This document shows positions 1 through 9,539 of a DNA stretch of 64,000 nucleotides, one piece after another. Location of the stretch: assembly GCA_028824715.1 (NCBI GenBank), contig JAPPCV010000148.1, positions 34,085-98,084 of the forward strand. Direction: 5' to 3'. This DNA comes from Boseongicola sp. (lineage in GTDB: Bacteria; Pseudomonadota; Alphaproteobacteria; Rhodobacterales; Rhodobacteraceae). Both the position numbers and the translations under genes were made by a program. Under the pieces are notes generated by a model. The model did not search any database, was not told the DNA's origin, and saw nothing but the letters and a program-made list of their open reading frames with translations. Each line of letters starts with the position of its first letter. Positions within the stretch are counted from its first letter, which is position 1.

Positions 1-239
1 ATTTGTCTCATCGGGATTCCGCCGGCGATTCCGAATCGGTCCGTTTCCTCCTGCGGGATGATGAACGACAGTCCCTCGTCCTCGACGAAGCTGCACTTCG
101 CCACTTCCGCGACGTCTGCTGCACGACCGTCCCTGATTCCAGAACAGAACACGAACACACCCGGATGCAGGCGTGGCTGCATCTCGGCAATCATTCTCCT
201 GGTATCCTTGATCGGTTCCGCCACGTTCCTCCTCGCCAT
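1..239 (-). CDS. ACT-domain protein, partial (cut by window start)
   Basis: Reading the minus strand from the ATG at 239 gives 79 residues in frame up to the window edge, with no stop. The N-terminus has the pattern KDTRRMIAEMQPRLHPGVFV, followed by an acidic EGLSFIIPQEETDR stretch. I recognise this as the start of small ACT-domain proteins (the DUF2241/ACT type) that precede an amino-acid-binding ACT fold. Those proteins are usually about 130 residues, so roughly 40 percent lies outside the window. It follows polA on the same strand after a gap of about 130 bases. The ligand is unknown. The start is the first ATG that keeps the family N-terminus; no strong ribosome binding site is seen. Confidence 0.6.
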   Translation of the reverse strand, partial: MARRNVAEPIKDTRRMIAEMQPRLHPGVFVFCSGIRDGRAADVAEVAKCSFVEDEGLSFIIPQEETDRFGIAGGIPMRQ

Positions 240-371
240 CGGGTCCAGGCCCGCCCGGCCTTGATCAGTTCCTGCGGTGTCCACCGTCGCCCAACGGGGA
301 ACGAGCTTCGCGTCCGGCGGACTTGCCCGTGCCACACGCCAGGTCCGGCGGAGGGCCCGTTCAGGTCCGGT

Positions 372-3167
372 TCAATGCGCCTCAGCCCAGTTCCCGCCCC
401 GGCCAGCGTCAACGATCAGTGGAACTTCAAGATGGACCGCCGGTTCGGCAGCACCTTCCATGACGCCACGCGCAATTCCGATCAGGTCGTCGACGGCAGA
501 GTCTTCGACCTCGAACAGGAGTTCGTCGTGCACCTGCAGAAGCATCCTCGCGGGAAGCCTGGCGATGGCTTCCGGCATTCTGATCATTGCGCGACGGATG
601 ATGTCTGCGGCCGAACCCTGGATGGGAGCGTTGATGGCGGCGCGCCTCGCGAACCCGGCGTGCGGGCCGCGCTTGTTTATTTCCGGCGTGTTGATGCGGC
701 GGCCGAAGAGCGTTTCGACAAATTCATGCTTCTTGGCGAAGGCGATCGTTTCGTCCATGTAGTCGCGTATTCCGGGAAAGCGCTCGAAGTAGCGATCAAT
801 GAATCCCTGCGCCTCCGCCCGAGGAATGCGGAGGTTTCGCGCCAGGCCAAAGCCGGAAATCCCGTAGATCACGCCAAAGTTGATCGCCTTCGCCTGCCGC
901 CTCACGTCCGGGGTCATTGCGTCCAGAGGTACGCCGAACATCTCGGACGCCGTGGCCGCATGGATGTCCTGCCCTTCGCGAAACGCCTCCTTCAGCGCCT
1001 CGATGCCGGCGACATGGGCAAGGATGCGCAGCTCGATCTGCGAGTAGTCGAGACTGACAAGGCTTTGTCCCTGCTCGGCGACGAACGCTTCGCGGATCCG
1101 GCGGCCTTCCTCGGTGCGTACCGGGATGTTCTGGAGATTGGGATCGGTCGAAGCAAGGCGTCCCGTATTTGCGCCCGCGATCGAATAGGACGTGTGAACG
1201 CGGCCGGTGTCCGGATTCACGTGATCCTGCAACGAGTCGGTGTATGTCGATTTCAGTTTCTGGAGCTGCCGCCAGTCCAGCACCCGTCCGGGCAGTTCGT
1301 GTTCGGTCGCCAGATCTTCAAGCACGTCAGCGGGCGTGGCGTACTTTCCGGTCTTGCCCTTCTTGCCCCCGGGAACGCCCATCCGGTCAAAGAGGATGTC
1401 GCCGACCTGGCTTGGGCTGCCAACATTGAACTTCGTGCCGGCAAGCGTGTGAATCGCGTCCTCCAGTTCAGCCATCTTCTGCGCGAAGGTGTTCGACATT
1501 CGTGCAAGCGTGCCGGCATCCACCTTGATGCCGTGCATCTCCATTTGGGCCAGGACCGGGACCAGCGGGCGCTCCAGGGTCTCGTAGACAGTCGTCACTT
1601 TCTTCCGGTGCAGTTCGGGCTTGAACAACTGCCAGAGCCTAAGCGTTATGTCGGCGTCCTCGGATGCATACTTGACCGCCTCATCAATCGGGACCTTGTC
1701 AAAGGTGATCTGGCTCTTGCCGGTGCCCAGAAGCGACTTGATCTCGATCGGTCGATGGTTGAGGTAGCGTTCGGAGAGAGTGTCCATACCGTGACCGTGA
1801 AGGCCGGCGTTCATGGCATAGGACATCAGGAGCGTGTCGTCGAACGGGGCAATCCGCACGCCATGGCGCTCGAGGATCTTCGCGTCGTATTTGAGGTTTT
1901 GCCCGATCTTGAGAATGGCAGGGTCTTCGAGAATCGGCTTCAGGACCGCGAGCGCGTCCTCCGCTCTCATCTGGCCTTCGGCAAGCTCGCCGGTCTCGAA
2001 GAGGTCTTCCCCGGCAGATGCCTTGTGAATCAGCGGAAGGTAGCAGGCCTTGCCAGGCCTGACCGCAAGCGAGATGCCCACGAGTTCGGCCCGCATCTCG
2101 TCAAGGCCAGTCGTCTCGGTGTCGATCGCGATGTGGCCCACGGCCCGCGCATCGGCGACCCAGGCATCGAGCGCCGCGACGTCATTGACCTGCACATATC
2201 CGTCGAGGTCAATGGCCGGCGTGTCCGGCACCCTGCTTTCGTCCTTCGGGGCGGCGGTTTCCTGCGTGGTTGGCACTTCCCTTCCCAAAGCCTTGGCCAC
2301 CCGTCCGGTAATGGTTCGGAATTCCATGGATGCCAGGAAGGCCAGAAGGTCATCGGCCACGGGATCCCTGACCTCGAGGGATTCCAGGGAATAGGGCAGG
2401 GCCATGTCCTGGTCGAGCGTCACCAGCTTGCGTGACAGGAGGATCTGTTCCTTGTGGTCGACAAGAGTCTGGCGGCGCTTCTCCTGCTTGATCTCGTCTG
2501 CCCTCGATAGGAGGGTGTCAAGGTCGCCGAATTCATTGATCAGGAGCGCGGCCGTCTTGACGCCGATTCCAGGTGCGCCGGGAATGTTGTCAACGCTGTC
2601 GCCGGCCAGTGACTGAACATCGATCACCTTGTCCGGACCGACGCCGAATCTTTCCTCGACGCCCTCCGCGCCGATCCTGACGTTCTTCATGGCGTCATGC
2701 ATTTCCACGCCATCTCCGACAAGTTGCATGAGATCCTTGTCAGAAGACACGATCGTGACGCGACCGCCGGCTTCGCGGGCCGTGCGAGCGAGCGTGGCTA
2801 TGATGTCATCCGCCTCGAAGCCCTCTTCTTCCAGGCAGGCGATGTTGAAGGCGCGCGTGGCATCGCGTGTCAGCGGGATCTGGGGTCGCAGGTCCTCGGG
2901 CATTTCCTCGCGGTTCGCCTTGTACAGTTCGTAGAGATCGTTTCTGAATGTGTGCGAGCCCTTGTCGAAGACGACTGCCATGTGGGTCGGGGCATCCGGA
3001 CCCTTGTTGTCCTCCATCATCTTCCAGAGCATGTTGACGAAGCCCGAAACCGCTCCGACGGGCAGGCCGTCGGACCTTCTCGTGAGCGGCGGAAGCGCAT
3101 GAAATGCACGGAAGACGAATGCGGATCCGTCGATCAGGCTGAGATGATGTCCCTTGCCGAATGCCAT
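372..3167 (-). CDS. polA: DNA polymerase I
   Basis: This encodes DNA polymerase I, 931 residues, for Okazaki fragment processing and repair synthesis. Residues 1 to about 290 form the 5'-3' nuclease domain with its aspartate clusters. The 3'-5' exonuclease domain starts near residue 345 with IDTETTGLD, so the proofreading DxE motif is intact. The polymerase domain carries motif A (SLDYSQIELR, about 705), motif B (RRQAKAINFGVIYG, about 757) and motif C (QVHDELLFEV, about 879). An in-frame start 12 codons upstream (3203) exists. The ATG at 3167 is preferred because GGAG lies just before it and the protein then begins close to the conserved LSLIDGSAFVFRAFHA segment. Length and motifs are normal for the family. 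Confidence 0.97.
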   Translation of the reverse strand: MAFGKGHHLSLIDGSAFVFRAFHALPPLTRRSDGLPVGAVSGFVNMLWKMMEDNKGPDAPTHMAVVFDKGSHTFRNDLYELYKANREEMPEDLRPQIPLTRDATRAFNIACLEEEGFEADDIIATLARTAREAGGRVTIVSSDKDLMQLVGDGVEMHDAMKNVRIGAEGVEERFGVGPDKVIDVQSLAGDSVDNIPGAPGIGVKTAALLINEFGDLDTLLSRADEIKQEKRRQTLVDHKEQILLSRKLVTLDQDMALPYSLESLEVRDPVADDLLAFLASMEFRTITGRVAKALGREVPTTQETAAPKDESRVPDTPAIDLDGYVQVNDVAALDAWVADARAVGHIAIDTETTGLDEMRAELVGISLAVRPGKACYLPLIHKASAGEDLFETGELAEGQMRAEDALAVLKPILEDPAILKIGQNLKYDAKILERHGVRIAPFDDTLLMSYAMNAGLHGHGMDTLSERYLNHRPIEIKSLLGTGKSQITFDKVPIDEAVKYASEDADITLRLWQLFKPELHRKKVTTVYETLERPLVPVLAQMEMHGIKVDAGTLARMSNTFAQKMAELEDAIHTLAGTKFNVGSPSQVGDILFDRMGVPGGKKGKTGKYATPADVLEDLATEHELPGRVLDWRQLQKLKSTYTDSLQDHVNPDTGRVHTSYSIAGANTGRLASTDPNLQNIPVRTEEGRRIREAFVAEQGQSLVSLDYSQIELRILAHVAGIEALKEAFREGQDIHAATASEMFGVPLDAMTPDVRRQAKAINFGVIYGISGFGLARNLRIPRAEAQGFIDRYFERFPGIRDYMDETIAFAKKHEFVETLFGRRINTPEINKRGPHAGFARRAAINAPIQGSAADIIRRAMIRMPEAIARLPARMLLQVHDELLFEVEDSAVDDLIGIARGVMEGAAEPAVHLEVPLIVDAGRGGNWAEAH

Positions 3168-3409
3168 GCCTTTCTCCGAAGCAGGTTTCCTGACTGATCG
3201 CACATTTGGCCGGGGCTCGCCAGAGGATGCGTCGCCGTCTTGCCTCCCGATGCGCCTTGGCGGACCGATGCCTTGATGTGCTGGCGAATCGGGAGCTTTC
3301 GTGATCGGGGAATGTGCAGACGCGCCGACGAAACTTGGTTGACGCCCTCCGAATCTGTGAATAAGCCCCCGGGAATCAAGACCGGTCAGTCCGGCAGGGA
3401 GTGAAGTTG

Positions 3410-3432
3410 AAAGGGATCCGATGGGTCCCTTT
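3410..3432. terminator. Candidate hairpin terminator after the VOC gene
   Basis: AAAGGGATCC (3410-3419) and GGGTCCCTTT (3423-3432) pair over 10 bases, with one G-U pair and a three-base loop. It sits downstream of the VOC gene, whose stop is at 3477, and upstream of polA. The A and T runs are inside the stem rather than after it, so efficiency is uncertain. Confidence 0.45.
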
Positions 3433-3476
3433 CCCCATTTTGCAAGCCGGTTCCATTGCGGAACTCGATGCTGCCT

Positions 3477-3950
3477 TCACCGTGAATTGAGCTCGGACGC
3501 GACCTTGAGCGAACCGTCATGGGCCACGAGTTCGACGGTGTTGCCTTCGGGGTCCTCGGTGAACACCCCGCGCCAGCCGACCCAGCCGAAGGTCTCGACC
3601 CGATACGGCAGCCCCTTTGCCTCGTACCAGCTCATCACGGCTTCCTGTTCCCCGAAGGGCAGGCTGAACGCCAGATGATGAAGCGAGGAGGACGCGCCCG
3701 CCGCCGGCGCCTCGATTCCGGTCGGGTGCAGCCCGGGACGGGAGACATATCGCTTGTCGAAGAGCGCCAGAACCTGCGTGTGTCCGCCAAAGCCGTCCGC
3801 GATGCGAAAGAACACGATTCCCTCGGCGACATTGCCCTCCATCTGCTCCAGTCCGAGCACATCGCCGTAGAAAGCTGTCATCCGCTCGAGATCGTCGCAG
3901 CGGATGGCGATCTCGCCAAGTCCGCGGACGTGGAAGCCGCGCTCGGTCAT
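3477..3950 (-). CDS. VOC / glyoxalase-family protein
   Basis: A 157-residue protein of the vicinal oxygen chelate (glyoxalase/bleomycin-resistance/dioxygenase) superfamily. It shows two betaalphabetabetabeta halves: the first begins GLGEIAIRCDDLERMTAFY and the second has LHHLAFSLPFGEQEAVMSWYE and a C-terminal DPEGNTVELVA segment. The last motif normally supplies the metal-ligand glutamate. The ATG at 3950 has GGAGA eight bases upstream; an ATG four codons further up (3962) lacks such a site. Substrate cannot be told from sequence: members include glyoxalase I, ring-cleaving dioxygenases and resistance proteins. It is divergent from the IalB-like gene. Confidence 0.8.
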   Translation of the reverse strand: MTERGFHVRGLGEIAIRCDDLERMTAFYGDVLGLEQMEGNVAEGIVFFRIADGFGGHTQVLALFDKRYVSRPGLHPTGIEAPAAGASSSLHHLAFSLPFGEQEAVMSWYEAKGLPYRVETFGWVGWRGVFTEDPEGNTVELVAHDGSLKVASELNSR

Positions 3951-4281
3951 GGCTGTCTCCATTGGTGGATCGGGACCGTTCGGCATCGCTGTACCGTCCC
4001 GGCTCCAGACAGACAAGACAGCCTCGTCGCTGGAACAGGCCTTGTCGATCTCAGGTTTGACGGCTTCGCGCCGCCGGTTCGTGTCAATGGAGATGAATGC
4101 TGGGGCACAATGCGCACAATGTGCCGCACGCGCCGGGTTCGCGCGCCCGGGCGGCGCATGCATCACGGCGAGTTTTTGCCGATTGCTTCCATGACGTTGT
4201 CGCTTGTTTTTCTACATCAACTACAGTTACAGAGCACTGACGCGCGGCAACCTGGCCGCATGTGCGCGTGGAAGGAACCTT

Positions 4282-4866
4282 ATGATCAGAAATCTTGCGT
4301 GGGCGCTGGTCTTCTCGGCGCTTCCTTTCGGGGCCGTCGCCCAGACCTCGGCAGCCGGGCAGGACAGTCCGAAAGCCGGCCTGTCTCTCGGGGTGCCGGA
4401 GGGCGGGGCGGATGTCTATGTCAAGGACACGTTCAGTGACTGGAAGCTTCTCTGCATCAGGGTCGCGGACAGGACGGATCCCTGCGAACTCTACCAGCTC
4501 CTGCGTGATCAAGACGGGAATCCGGTGGCGGAAGTGACGATGTTCGCCGATTCTGTCGACCCGCAAGTCGTGGCGTGGGCGACGATCGTGACGCCGCTCG
4601 AGACCTTGCTCACGGAAAATCTCCGCCTTGCGGTGGATGGCGGTGAGGCCCGCATCTATCGGTTTCTTTTTTGCCGCACGATAGGGTGTTTTTCGCAGCT
4701 TGGGCTGACCGATGATGAGATCGGCCAGTTCCGGCAAGGAGCGGTTGCGACGGTGACAATCGTTCCTGCGGCGGCGCCTGACAGGGCCGTTGACCTTGAC
4801 ATGTCGTTGAGCGGGTTTACGGCCGGCTGGAACGCACTGCTCGAATACGACAAGGCGGCCGAGTGA
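4282..4866 (+). CDS. Invasion-associated locus B (IalB) family protein
   Basis: A 194-residue exported protein. Residues 1-21 are a classical signal peptide ending in GAVAQ. The mature part has the IalB-family pattern: FSDWKLLCIR with a cysteine, a second cysteine in DRTDPCELYQ, then LLTENLRLAVDGG and a CRTIGCF cysteine pair, suggesting disulfides in the periplasm. IalB was named for a role in Bartonella erythrocyte invasion, but the family is widespread in free-living alphaproteobacteria, where its function is not known. The ATG at 4282 follows GGAAGGAA and precedes the signal peptide directly, so the in-frame upstream extension (from 4204) is rejected. It converges with imuA with only six bases between stops. 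Confidence 0.85.
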   Translation: MIRNLAWALVFSALPFGAVAQTSAAGQDSPKAGLSLGVPEGGADVYVKDTFSDWKLLCIRVADRTDPCELYQLLRDQDGNPVAEVTMFADSVDPQVVAWATIVTPLETLLTENLRLAVDGGEARIYRFLFCRTIGCFSQLGLTDDEIGQFRQGAVATVTIVPAAAPDRAVDLDMSLSGFTAGWNALLEYDKAAE

Positions 4867-4872
4867 TCTGCC

Positions 4873-5490
4873 TCAGGCCCTGGCCAGGTCGGTTCTCGGC
4901 TCGGCCTTTCCGCCACTGAGGTGCCAGCGCTTCACCGGCTCCGTTCTCGCGCGGAGTCGGTCAAGCTGCCAGGCTTCCTGCTTTCCTGTTCCATGAGCAG
5001 GCGTCATGCTCCACCGGGTTTCGACGCCGGGCGCACCCCCGGTTCCCGGAGTCAGGATCAGTCCAAGGGGCACACAGGCTCCCTCCGTCGCCCCCGCTTC
5101 GGCCGCCAGCTGCAACCGCCTGACGGGAATGAGGCCGGGCGGCTCCGGCAGGTCCGCCACGACCAGGGGCACAAGTCCCGCACGCAGCGTTTCCTCCATC
5201 GTCCAGAGCAGGTCTTCGGGCCGCTTCGGCCGGATGAAGATGAATCGCGAGGGGTCGACGAGATGCAGCATTCCGTCGGGGTTCAGATGCACGGGCATCC
5301 ACGCAGGATGGATCCAGAAGATCGGTCCCCGCATCGCGCCTGCAGCCATCAGCGCCAGTCGACGCCTGGCAATCCCGCAGAACTCGTGCACGCGGCCCCG
5401 GTTCAGGGACAGGCCGCGAAGGAATGTCACTTCGGACGCGGCGTGGCGCCGGTGGCTTTTCCGGACCAGGAGGTGGGCAGCATCAGGCAT
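4873..5490 (-). CDS. imuA: ImuA-like / RecA-fold SOS protein
   Basis: A 205-residue protein resembling the alphaproteobacterial ImuA group (COG4544). It has a core RRRLALMAAGAMRGPIFWI followed by HPAWMPVHLNPDG, DPSRFIFIRP and a LLWTMEETLRAG helix. The shape is that of a RecA-like fold without a proper Walker A loop. ImuA normally works with ImuB and DnaE2 in damage-induced mutagenesis. Neither partner is next to it here. A LexA box lies 18-32 bases upstream of the ATG, which supports an SOS role. Upstream on the same strand are only broken reading frames. The family call rests on pattern recognition of this core and the operator. Confidence 0.7.
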   Translation of the reverse strand: MPDAAHLLVRKSHRRHAASEVTFLRGLSLNRGRVHEFCGIARRRLALMAAGAMRGPIFWIHPAWMPVHLNPDGMLHLVDPSRFIFIRPKRPEDLLWTMEETLRAGLVPLVVADLPEPPGLIPVRRLQLAAEAGATEGACVPLGLILTPGTGGAPGVETRWSMTPAHGTGKQEAWQLDRLRARTEPVKRWHLSGGKAEPRTDLARA

Positions 5491-5507
5491 GAGGGGAACA
5501 ATAGAGT

Positions 5508-5522
5508 GTTCCCTTTATGTTC
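5508..5522 (-). promoter_or_regulatory. LexA box upstream of imuA
   Basis: On the minus strand the sequence is GAACATAAAGGGAAC, an exact match to the alphaproteobacterial LexA site GAAC-N7-GAAC (GTTC-N7-GTTC on the other strand). It ends 18 bases before the imuA start codon. An overlapping inverted repeat, GGGAACA (5494-5500) and TGTTCCC (5507-5513), shares one half-site. The position fits promoter occlusion by LexA. Confidence 0.75.
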
Positions 5523-5534
5523 TCAACCCCGGAA

Positions 5535-5967
5535 TCAACAAGGAATTGATTCGGAAACACTACGGAAAACGTTTCGCTCGCCGGACAAACGTTGCAGGCA
5601 TTCCGGCCTGTCCAGAGTCGGAACATGGGCTTCGCATATCAGCCAGCCAAAATGCTCGGCAAGCGAGCGAACCCGTTCACGATCCCGAAAGGCCGGCCAG
5701 TCCGGCCGAAACAGATGCCTCCAATGACCGGGCCAAGGGCGGTTGGTGCAGCAGGGCAAAGCTGCCTCGCGTCACGCGCTTCTCTTCCTCTACAACAACC
5801 TGCACGGGGTCCATCGCGCGAAACCGACGGTACTCTGGTGCGAGCTGCCGAAACGCTCTTGCGCGAACCGGGAGCGGTTTCTGGCAGCGGATGACGGGTA
5901 CATGTCCCGCCACTGCGGAGAGGTCCATCGCCGCTCCTTTCTTGCCCGCAGGGATCCGGTGGCCCAT
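5535..5967 (-). pseudogene. Broken hypothetical gene behind the LexA box
   Basis: Two minus-strand frames look partly protein-like but in different registers. From about 5926 to 5755 one reads MDLSAVAGHVPVIRC and on through EYRRFRAMDPVQVVVEEE. From about 5735 to 5580 the other reads WRHLFRPDWPAFRDRERV followed by LAEHFGWLICEAHVPTLDR. Joining them needs a single-base shift near 5750. I do not recognise the family. The rest of 5523-6061 holds nothing else I can support. This may be a decayed gene or chance coding-like sequence. Confidence 0.25.
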
Positions 5968-6061
5968 CCCCTGTGGCCAAGGCGCTCGTATGAAGACGCG
6001 GAATCGACGGGCGGCCGCGCGGTCTTGTCATTCGGCGCCATGACGGGCAGAGCGCAGGAGC

Positions 6062-6949
6062 ATGGAGCCTTGGGTTCTCTTTTCGGTGCTCGCGGCGGCG
6101 GCACAGACCATGCGCTTTGCGGTCCAGAAGGTCCTTGTCAGCGCGGCGCTCAGCCCCGCAGCGGCGACATGGGCGAGGTTTCTCTGGTCATGGCCCCTCG
6201 CCGTTGCGCTGGCAATTGCGTATGGCCGTGCAACCGGAGCCGATTTTCCGGAGTTGACGCCCGCGTTCCTGATCTACGCGATTCTGGGAGGGGCATTCCA
6301 GATCCTGGCCACGATCTGCACCGTCAGCCTGTTTTCGATGCGGGCCTTCGCTGTTGGCATCACGTTCAAGAAAACCGAGGTCATGCTGACCGCTCTCGTC
6401 GGCTTTGTCATCCTGGGCGACGTGATTTCCGGTCCGGGGGCTGCCGCCATTGCCTTCGGATTTGTCGGCGTGCTGCTCCTGTCCGATCCGCCTGAAGGCG
6501 GCAGCATTTTCAACAAGGCTGCGGGAATCGGGATCCTGTCCGGCATCCTGTTCGCGCTCTCGGCCGTCACCTACCGAGGCGCGACGCTGTCGCTCTCGTC
6601 CGGAGACCCGGTTCTGACCGGTGGCGTGACGCTGGCGGTCGTCGTGCTCTGGCAGACGCTGGTGCTGGGAATCTGGCTTTGGCTGAAGGAACCGGGCCAG
6701 ATCATCGCCACGCTTGCCGCCTGGCGCCAGACGTCGATCGTCAGCGTCTTCTCGCTGGTCGGCAGCTGGAGCTGGTTTGCTGCCTTTTCCCTCATGAACG
6801 CCGCCTATGTCTTTGCCGTGGGGCAGATCGAACTGATCTTCTCGATCCTGGTTGGCGCACTCTGGTTCCGCGAGGAGCTCAAGCCGCGGGAATTGCTCGG
6901 GATCAGCGTCCTGGCGACGTCGATCCTTGCAATCGCGTTCCTGGTCTAA
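6062..6949 (+). CDS. DMT-superfamily (EamA-type) transporter
   Basis: A 295-residue integral membrane protein with about ten hydrophobic segments arranged as two similar halves, as in the drug/metabolite transporter superfamily. The second half ends with the family-typical pattern LIFSILVGALWFREELKPRELLGISVLATSILAI. The first half carries MRFAVQKVLVSAALSP instead of the commonest EamA N-terminus, so it is a divergent member. The substrate is unknown; EamA proteins usually export metabolites or amino acids. The ATG at 6062 follows GCAGGAGC. Its stop overlaps the stop of the Nudix gene by four bases in convergent orientation. Confidence 0.85.
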   Translation: MEPWVLFSVLAAAAQTMRFAVQKVLVSAALSPAAATWARFLWSWPLAVALAIAYGRATGADFPELTPAFLIYAILGGAFQILATICTVSLFSMRAFAVGITFKKTEVMLTALVGFVILGDVISGPGAAAIAFGFVGVLLLSDPPEGGSIFNKAAGIGILSGILFALSAVTYRGATLSLSSGDPVLTGGVTLAVVVLWQTLVLGIWLWLKEPGQIIATLAAWRQTSIVSVFSLVGSWSWFAAFSLMNAAYVFAVGQIELIFSILVGALWFREELKPRELLGISVLATSILAIAFLV

Positions 6950-7605
6950 AGCCAGATTACCTGGCTTCCCGCCTCGTCGTTGCACAGGTAGGGCACCTGG
7001 TCCGGGGCGTCGGTGCGTGGAAGGTGGCGCTGAAGTTCCGTCAGGACGAGCCGGGTGACAAAGGGCAGGTCAAGTTCGCGGGCCCGGTCGACCCGCACCC
7101 ACTGAACATGACTGAGCTCGGATTCGGCCCAGGAGAAGTCATCGGCATCGAACCGAAGTGCCGCCGCGTCGGCCAGGAAGAATCGCGCATCGTAGCGGCG
7201 CGGCGGGCCAGGGGGCGTAAGGGCACGAAAGAAGAAGCTGAGTGCGCCAGCATCAGGCAGAAGGCCTCGCTCTGCAAAGCCGCGCCACGGCTCGGGCGGG
7301 TTCGGCCAGCTGCCCGCGCGTCCCAGGCACTGGCCGGTTTCCTCCCAGAGTTCGCGAATCGCGGAGGCGGCAAACCGGTCGGGATCCGTCGCTGTCGTTT
7401 CGGTCAGCAACCTCCTTCTGCAGGCCGCGTCAAGGCCGGGGCACGGCACGGCTTCGTCAGCCTCGTCGACGGCACCGCCCGGAAACACGAACTTCTCGGG
7501 CATGAAGGCTGCGGTCCTGCCCCGTTGTCCCATCAGGATCCGGGGCGCGTCTCGGGGATCCCTGACGAGTATGACGGTTGCCGCATCTTGGACGGGAACG
7601 GACAT
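6946..7605 (-). CDS. Nudix hydrolase (RppH/CoA-pyrophosphatase-like, long-insert type)
   Basis: A 219-residue Nudix protein. The Nudix box is split: FPGGAVDEADEA lies about 40 residues before SAIRELWEETGQ, a long insert seen in the NUDT7/NUDT19-type group. The REL-x-EE-x-G metal-binding core is complete. It would hydrolyse a nucleoside diphosphate linked to another moiety; substrate is unknown. The ATG at 7605 lies ten bases after the metG stop, giving a metG-Nudix transcription unit. A longer reading frame into metG (7737) is possible but its extra N-terminus is only metG in another frame. Confidence 0.85.
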   Translation of the reverse strand: MSVPVQDAATVILVRDPRDAPRILMGQRGRTAAFMPEKFVFPGGAVDEADEAVPCPGLDAACRRRLLTETTATDPDRFAASAIRELWEETGQCLGRAGSWPNPPEPWRGFAERGLLPDAGALSFFFRALTPPGPPRRYDARFFLADAAALRFDADDFSWAESELSHVQWVRVDRARELDLPFVTRLVLTELQRHLPRTDAPDQVPYLCNDEAGSQVIWL

Positions 7606-7615
7606 TTCGGGCAGT

Positions 7616-9334
7616 TCAGTCCCGCGTTCCGGCAAATTGCGCCCGCCACGTTTCCCGCTCGTCATCAGTGATCTTGCGGAAGAGCATGTCCGGAACTTCA
7701 ATGGCGTGTCCCGGCTGCAGCACTGCCAGCGCGTCACCCATTTCCGATGGCCATGCGGTGTCGGACGAGTTCAACGCGTCAAGCATGCGAGCCGAGGCGT
7801 CAGGAATGAACGGGGCCGAGATCACCGCATAGATGCGGATCAGGTTGAGCGCGAGGCGAACGGCGACGGCGGCACGGTCCGGATCCTTGCCGTAGGCGGT
7901 CCATGGGGCGGCAGCCTGCAGGTACTCGTTTCCGGCTGTCCAGAGCGCGCGCAGCTCGGCAGCGGACTTCCGGATCTCGATAGCTTCCATATGGGTCTCG
8001 TAGGCCTTGAGGCCCGCTTCGAGGCGCGCGATCAGGGCCTCTTCGCCTGGCCCCGGCGTCCCGCCCGACGGAACGGTGCCGCCAAAGCGTGACCTGCAGA
8101 ACTTGGTCACCCGGCTCACGAAGTTGCCGAGAACGTCCGCCAGATCCTTGTTCACGCTCGCCTGGAAGTTGTCCCAGGTGAATTCGCTGTCCGAGCTTTC
8201 GGGTGCATGGCTCAGGAGCCACCAGCGCCAGTAGTCGGCGGGAAGAATGTCAAGCGCCTGATCCATGAAGACGCCGCGGCCGAGGGAGGTCGAGAACTGT
8301 CCGCCATCGTAGTTCAGGTAGTTGAACGACTTGATGTAGTCCACAAGCTTCCAGGGCTCACCCGATCCTATGATCGTCGCCGGGAAGCTGAGCGTGTGGA
8401 ATGGCACGTTATCCTTGCCCATGAACTGGACATAGCGGACATCGTCCGCGCCCTTGTCAGTGCGCCACCATCGCTCCCACTCCGCGTCCTCGGCCCCGCG
8501 CCCATCAGTCCACTCCTTGGCGCACGCAATGTACTCGATCGGCGCATCGAACCAGACATAGAAGACCTTGCCTTCCATGCCCGGCCAGGGCTTGTCACCA
8601 CGCATTACCGGAACGCCCCAGTCGAGATCGCGGGTGATGCCCCGATCCTGCAGCCCGTCGCCGTCATCCAGCCACTTCCGGGCGATCGAGGTGGTCAGAA
8701 TCGGCCAGTCGGTCTTGCTGTCGATCCAGTCAGAAAGCTGCTGCCGCAGGTTGCGCTGCTTGAGATAGAGGTGCTTGGTTTCCCGCATCTCCAGATCGGT
8801 CGAGCCGGAAATCGCCGAACGAGGCTCAATGAGGTCGATCGGGTCGAGCTGCTTTGTGCAGTTTTCGCACTGGTCCCCGCGCGCGCGTTCATATCCGCAT
8901 TCGGGGCAGGTGCCTTCGACATACCGGTCGGGCAGGAATCGACCGTCCGTTCCGGAATAGAGCTGGTTCTCGGTGACTTCCTCGATCAGTCCGGCCTCGG
9001 CGAGCCGTCCCGCGAGATGCTGCGTAAGCCGGTGGTTTTGCGCGCTTGACGACCGGCCGTACTTGTCGAACGAAAGACCGAAACCGTCCGCGAGTTCCTT
9101 CTGGATGGCCCACATTTCCGCGCAATACTCGGCAACGGGCTTGCCCGCCCGGTCCGCCGCGAGCTCCGCGGGAGTGCCATGCTCGTCGGTCGCGCAGAGG
9201 AAGAGGACTTCGTGTCCCCGGGCGCGCATGTAGCGGGCATACAGGTCCGCGGGAAGCTGTGAACCGACGAGATTGCCAAGATGCTTGATGCCGTTGATGT
9301 AAGGAATTGCGCTGGTGATGAGAATGCGGTCCAT
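7616..9334 (-). CDS. metG: Methionyl-tRNA synthetase
   Basis: A 572-residue class I aminoacyl-tRNA synthetase that charges tRNA-Met. The HIGH-type motif is in [12 protein letters not shown] (residues 10-21). A zinc knuckle, CPECG with CENC 16 residues on, lies near residues 143-160. The second signature appears as FSTSLGRG near residue 348 instead of KMSKS; this variant is typical of rhodobacterial MetRS, so it is lineage-specific and not damage. The anticodon-binding helical domain follows. The ATG at 9334 has GAAGGAA upstream. No C-terminal EMAP/Trbp111 domain is present, as usual for this form. Confidence 0.96.
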   Translation of the reverse strand: MDRILITSAIPYINGIKHLGNLVGSQLPADLYARYMRARGHEVLFLCATDEHGTPAELAADRAGKPVAEYCAEMWAIQKELADGFGLSFDKYGRSSSAQNHRLTQHLAGRLAEAGLIEEVTENQLYSGTDGRFLPDRYVEGTCPECGYERARGDQCENCTKQLDPIDLIEPRSAISGSTDLEMRETKHLYLKQRNLRQQLSDWIDSKTDWPILTTSIARKWLDDGDGLQDRGITRDLDWGVPVMRGDKPWPGMEGKVFYVWFDAPIEYIACAKEWTDGRGAEDAEWERWWRTDKGADDVRYVQFMGKDNVPFHTLSFPATIIGSGEPWKLVDYIKSFNYLNYDGGQFSTSLGRGVFMDQALDILPADYWRWWLLSHAPESSDSEFTWDNFQASVNKDLADVLGNFVSRVTKFCRSRFGGTVPSGGTPGPGEEALIARLEAGLKAYETHMEAIEIRKSAAELRALWTAGNEYLQAAAPWTAYGKDPDRAAVAVRLALNLIRIYAVISAPFIPDASARMLDALNSSDTAWPSEMGDALAVLQPGHAIEVPDMLFRKITDDERETWRAQFAGTRD

Positions 9335-9539
9335 CGGGTGGTTCCTTCGGTTCGAAGCGCTCTTTAGCCCAGCCCCAAGCGGGCGTCACCCCATGTTCCG
9401 TGATCTTGATGCCGGACATGGAGATGGTGCCTGGCGCTGCGGCCAGAGGTGCCGCGACCGAACGCGTGCTGCCACTCCGCTTCGCGATTTCTTGCGCAAG
9501 GTCGGGCCAAGGTGAGGCGCAGGATGAACGTCGCGGATC

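Noticed and set aside
3..2435. 810-codon plus-strand open frame opposite polA
   Set aside because: It lies antisense to polA, whose motifs are all intact, and has no family features; it is a GC-rich shadow frame.
8280..8310. MetRS lacking KMSKS
   Set aside because: The FSTSLGRG form is what I recall from other rhodobacterial MetRS, so it is a lineage trait and not an anomaly.
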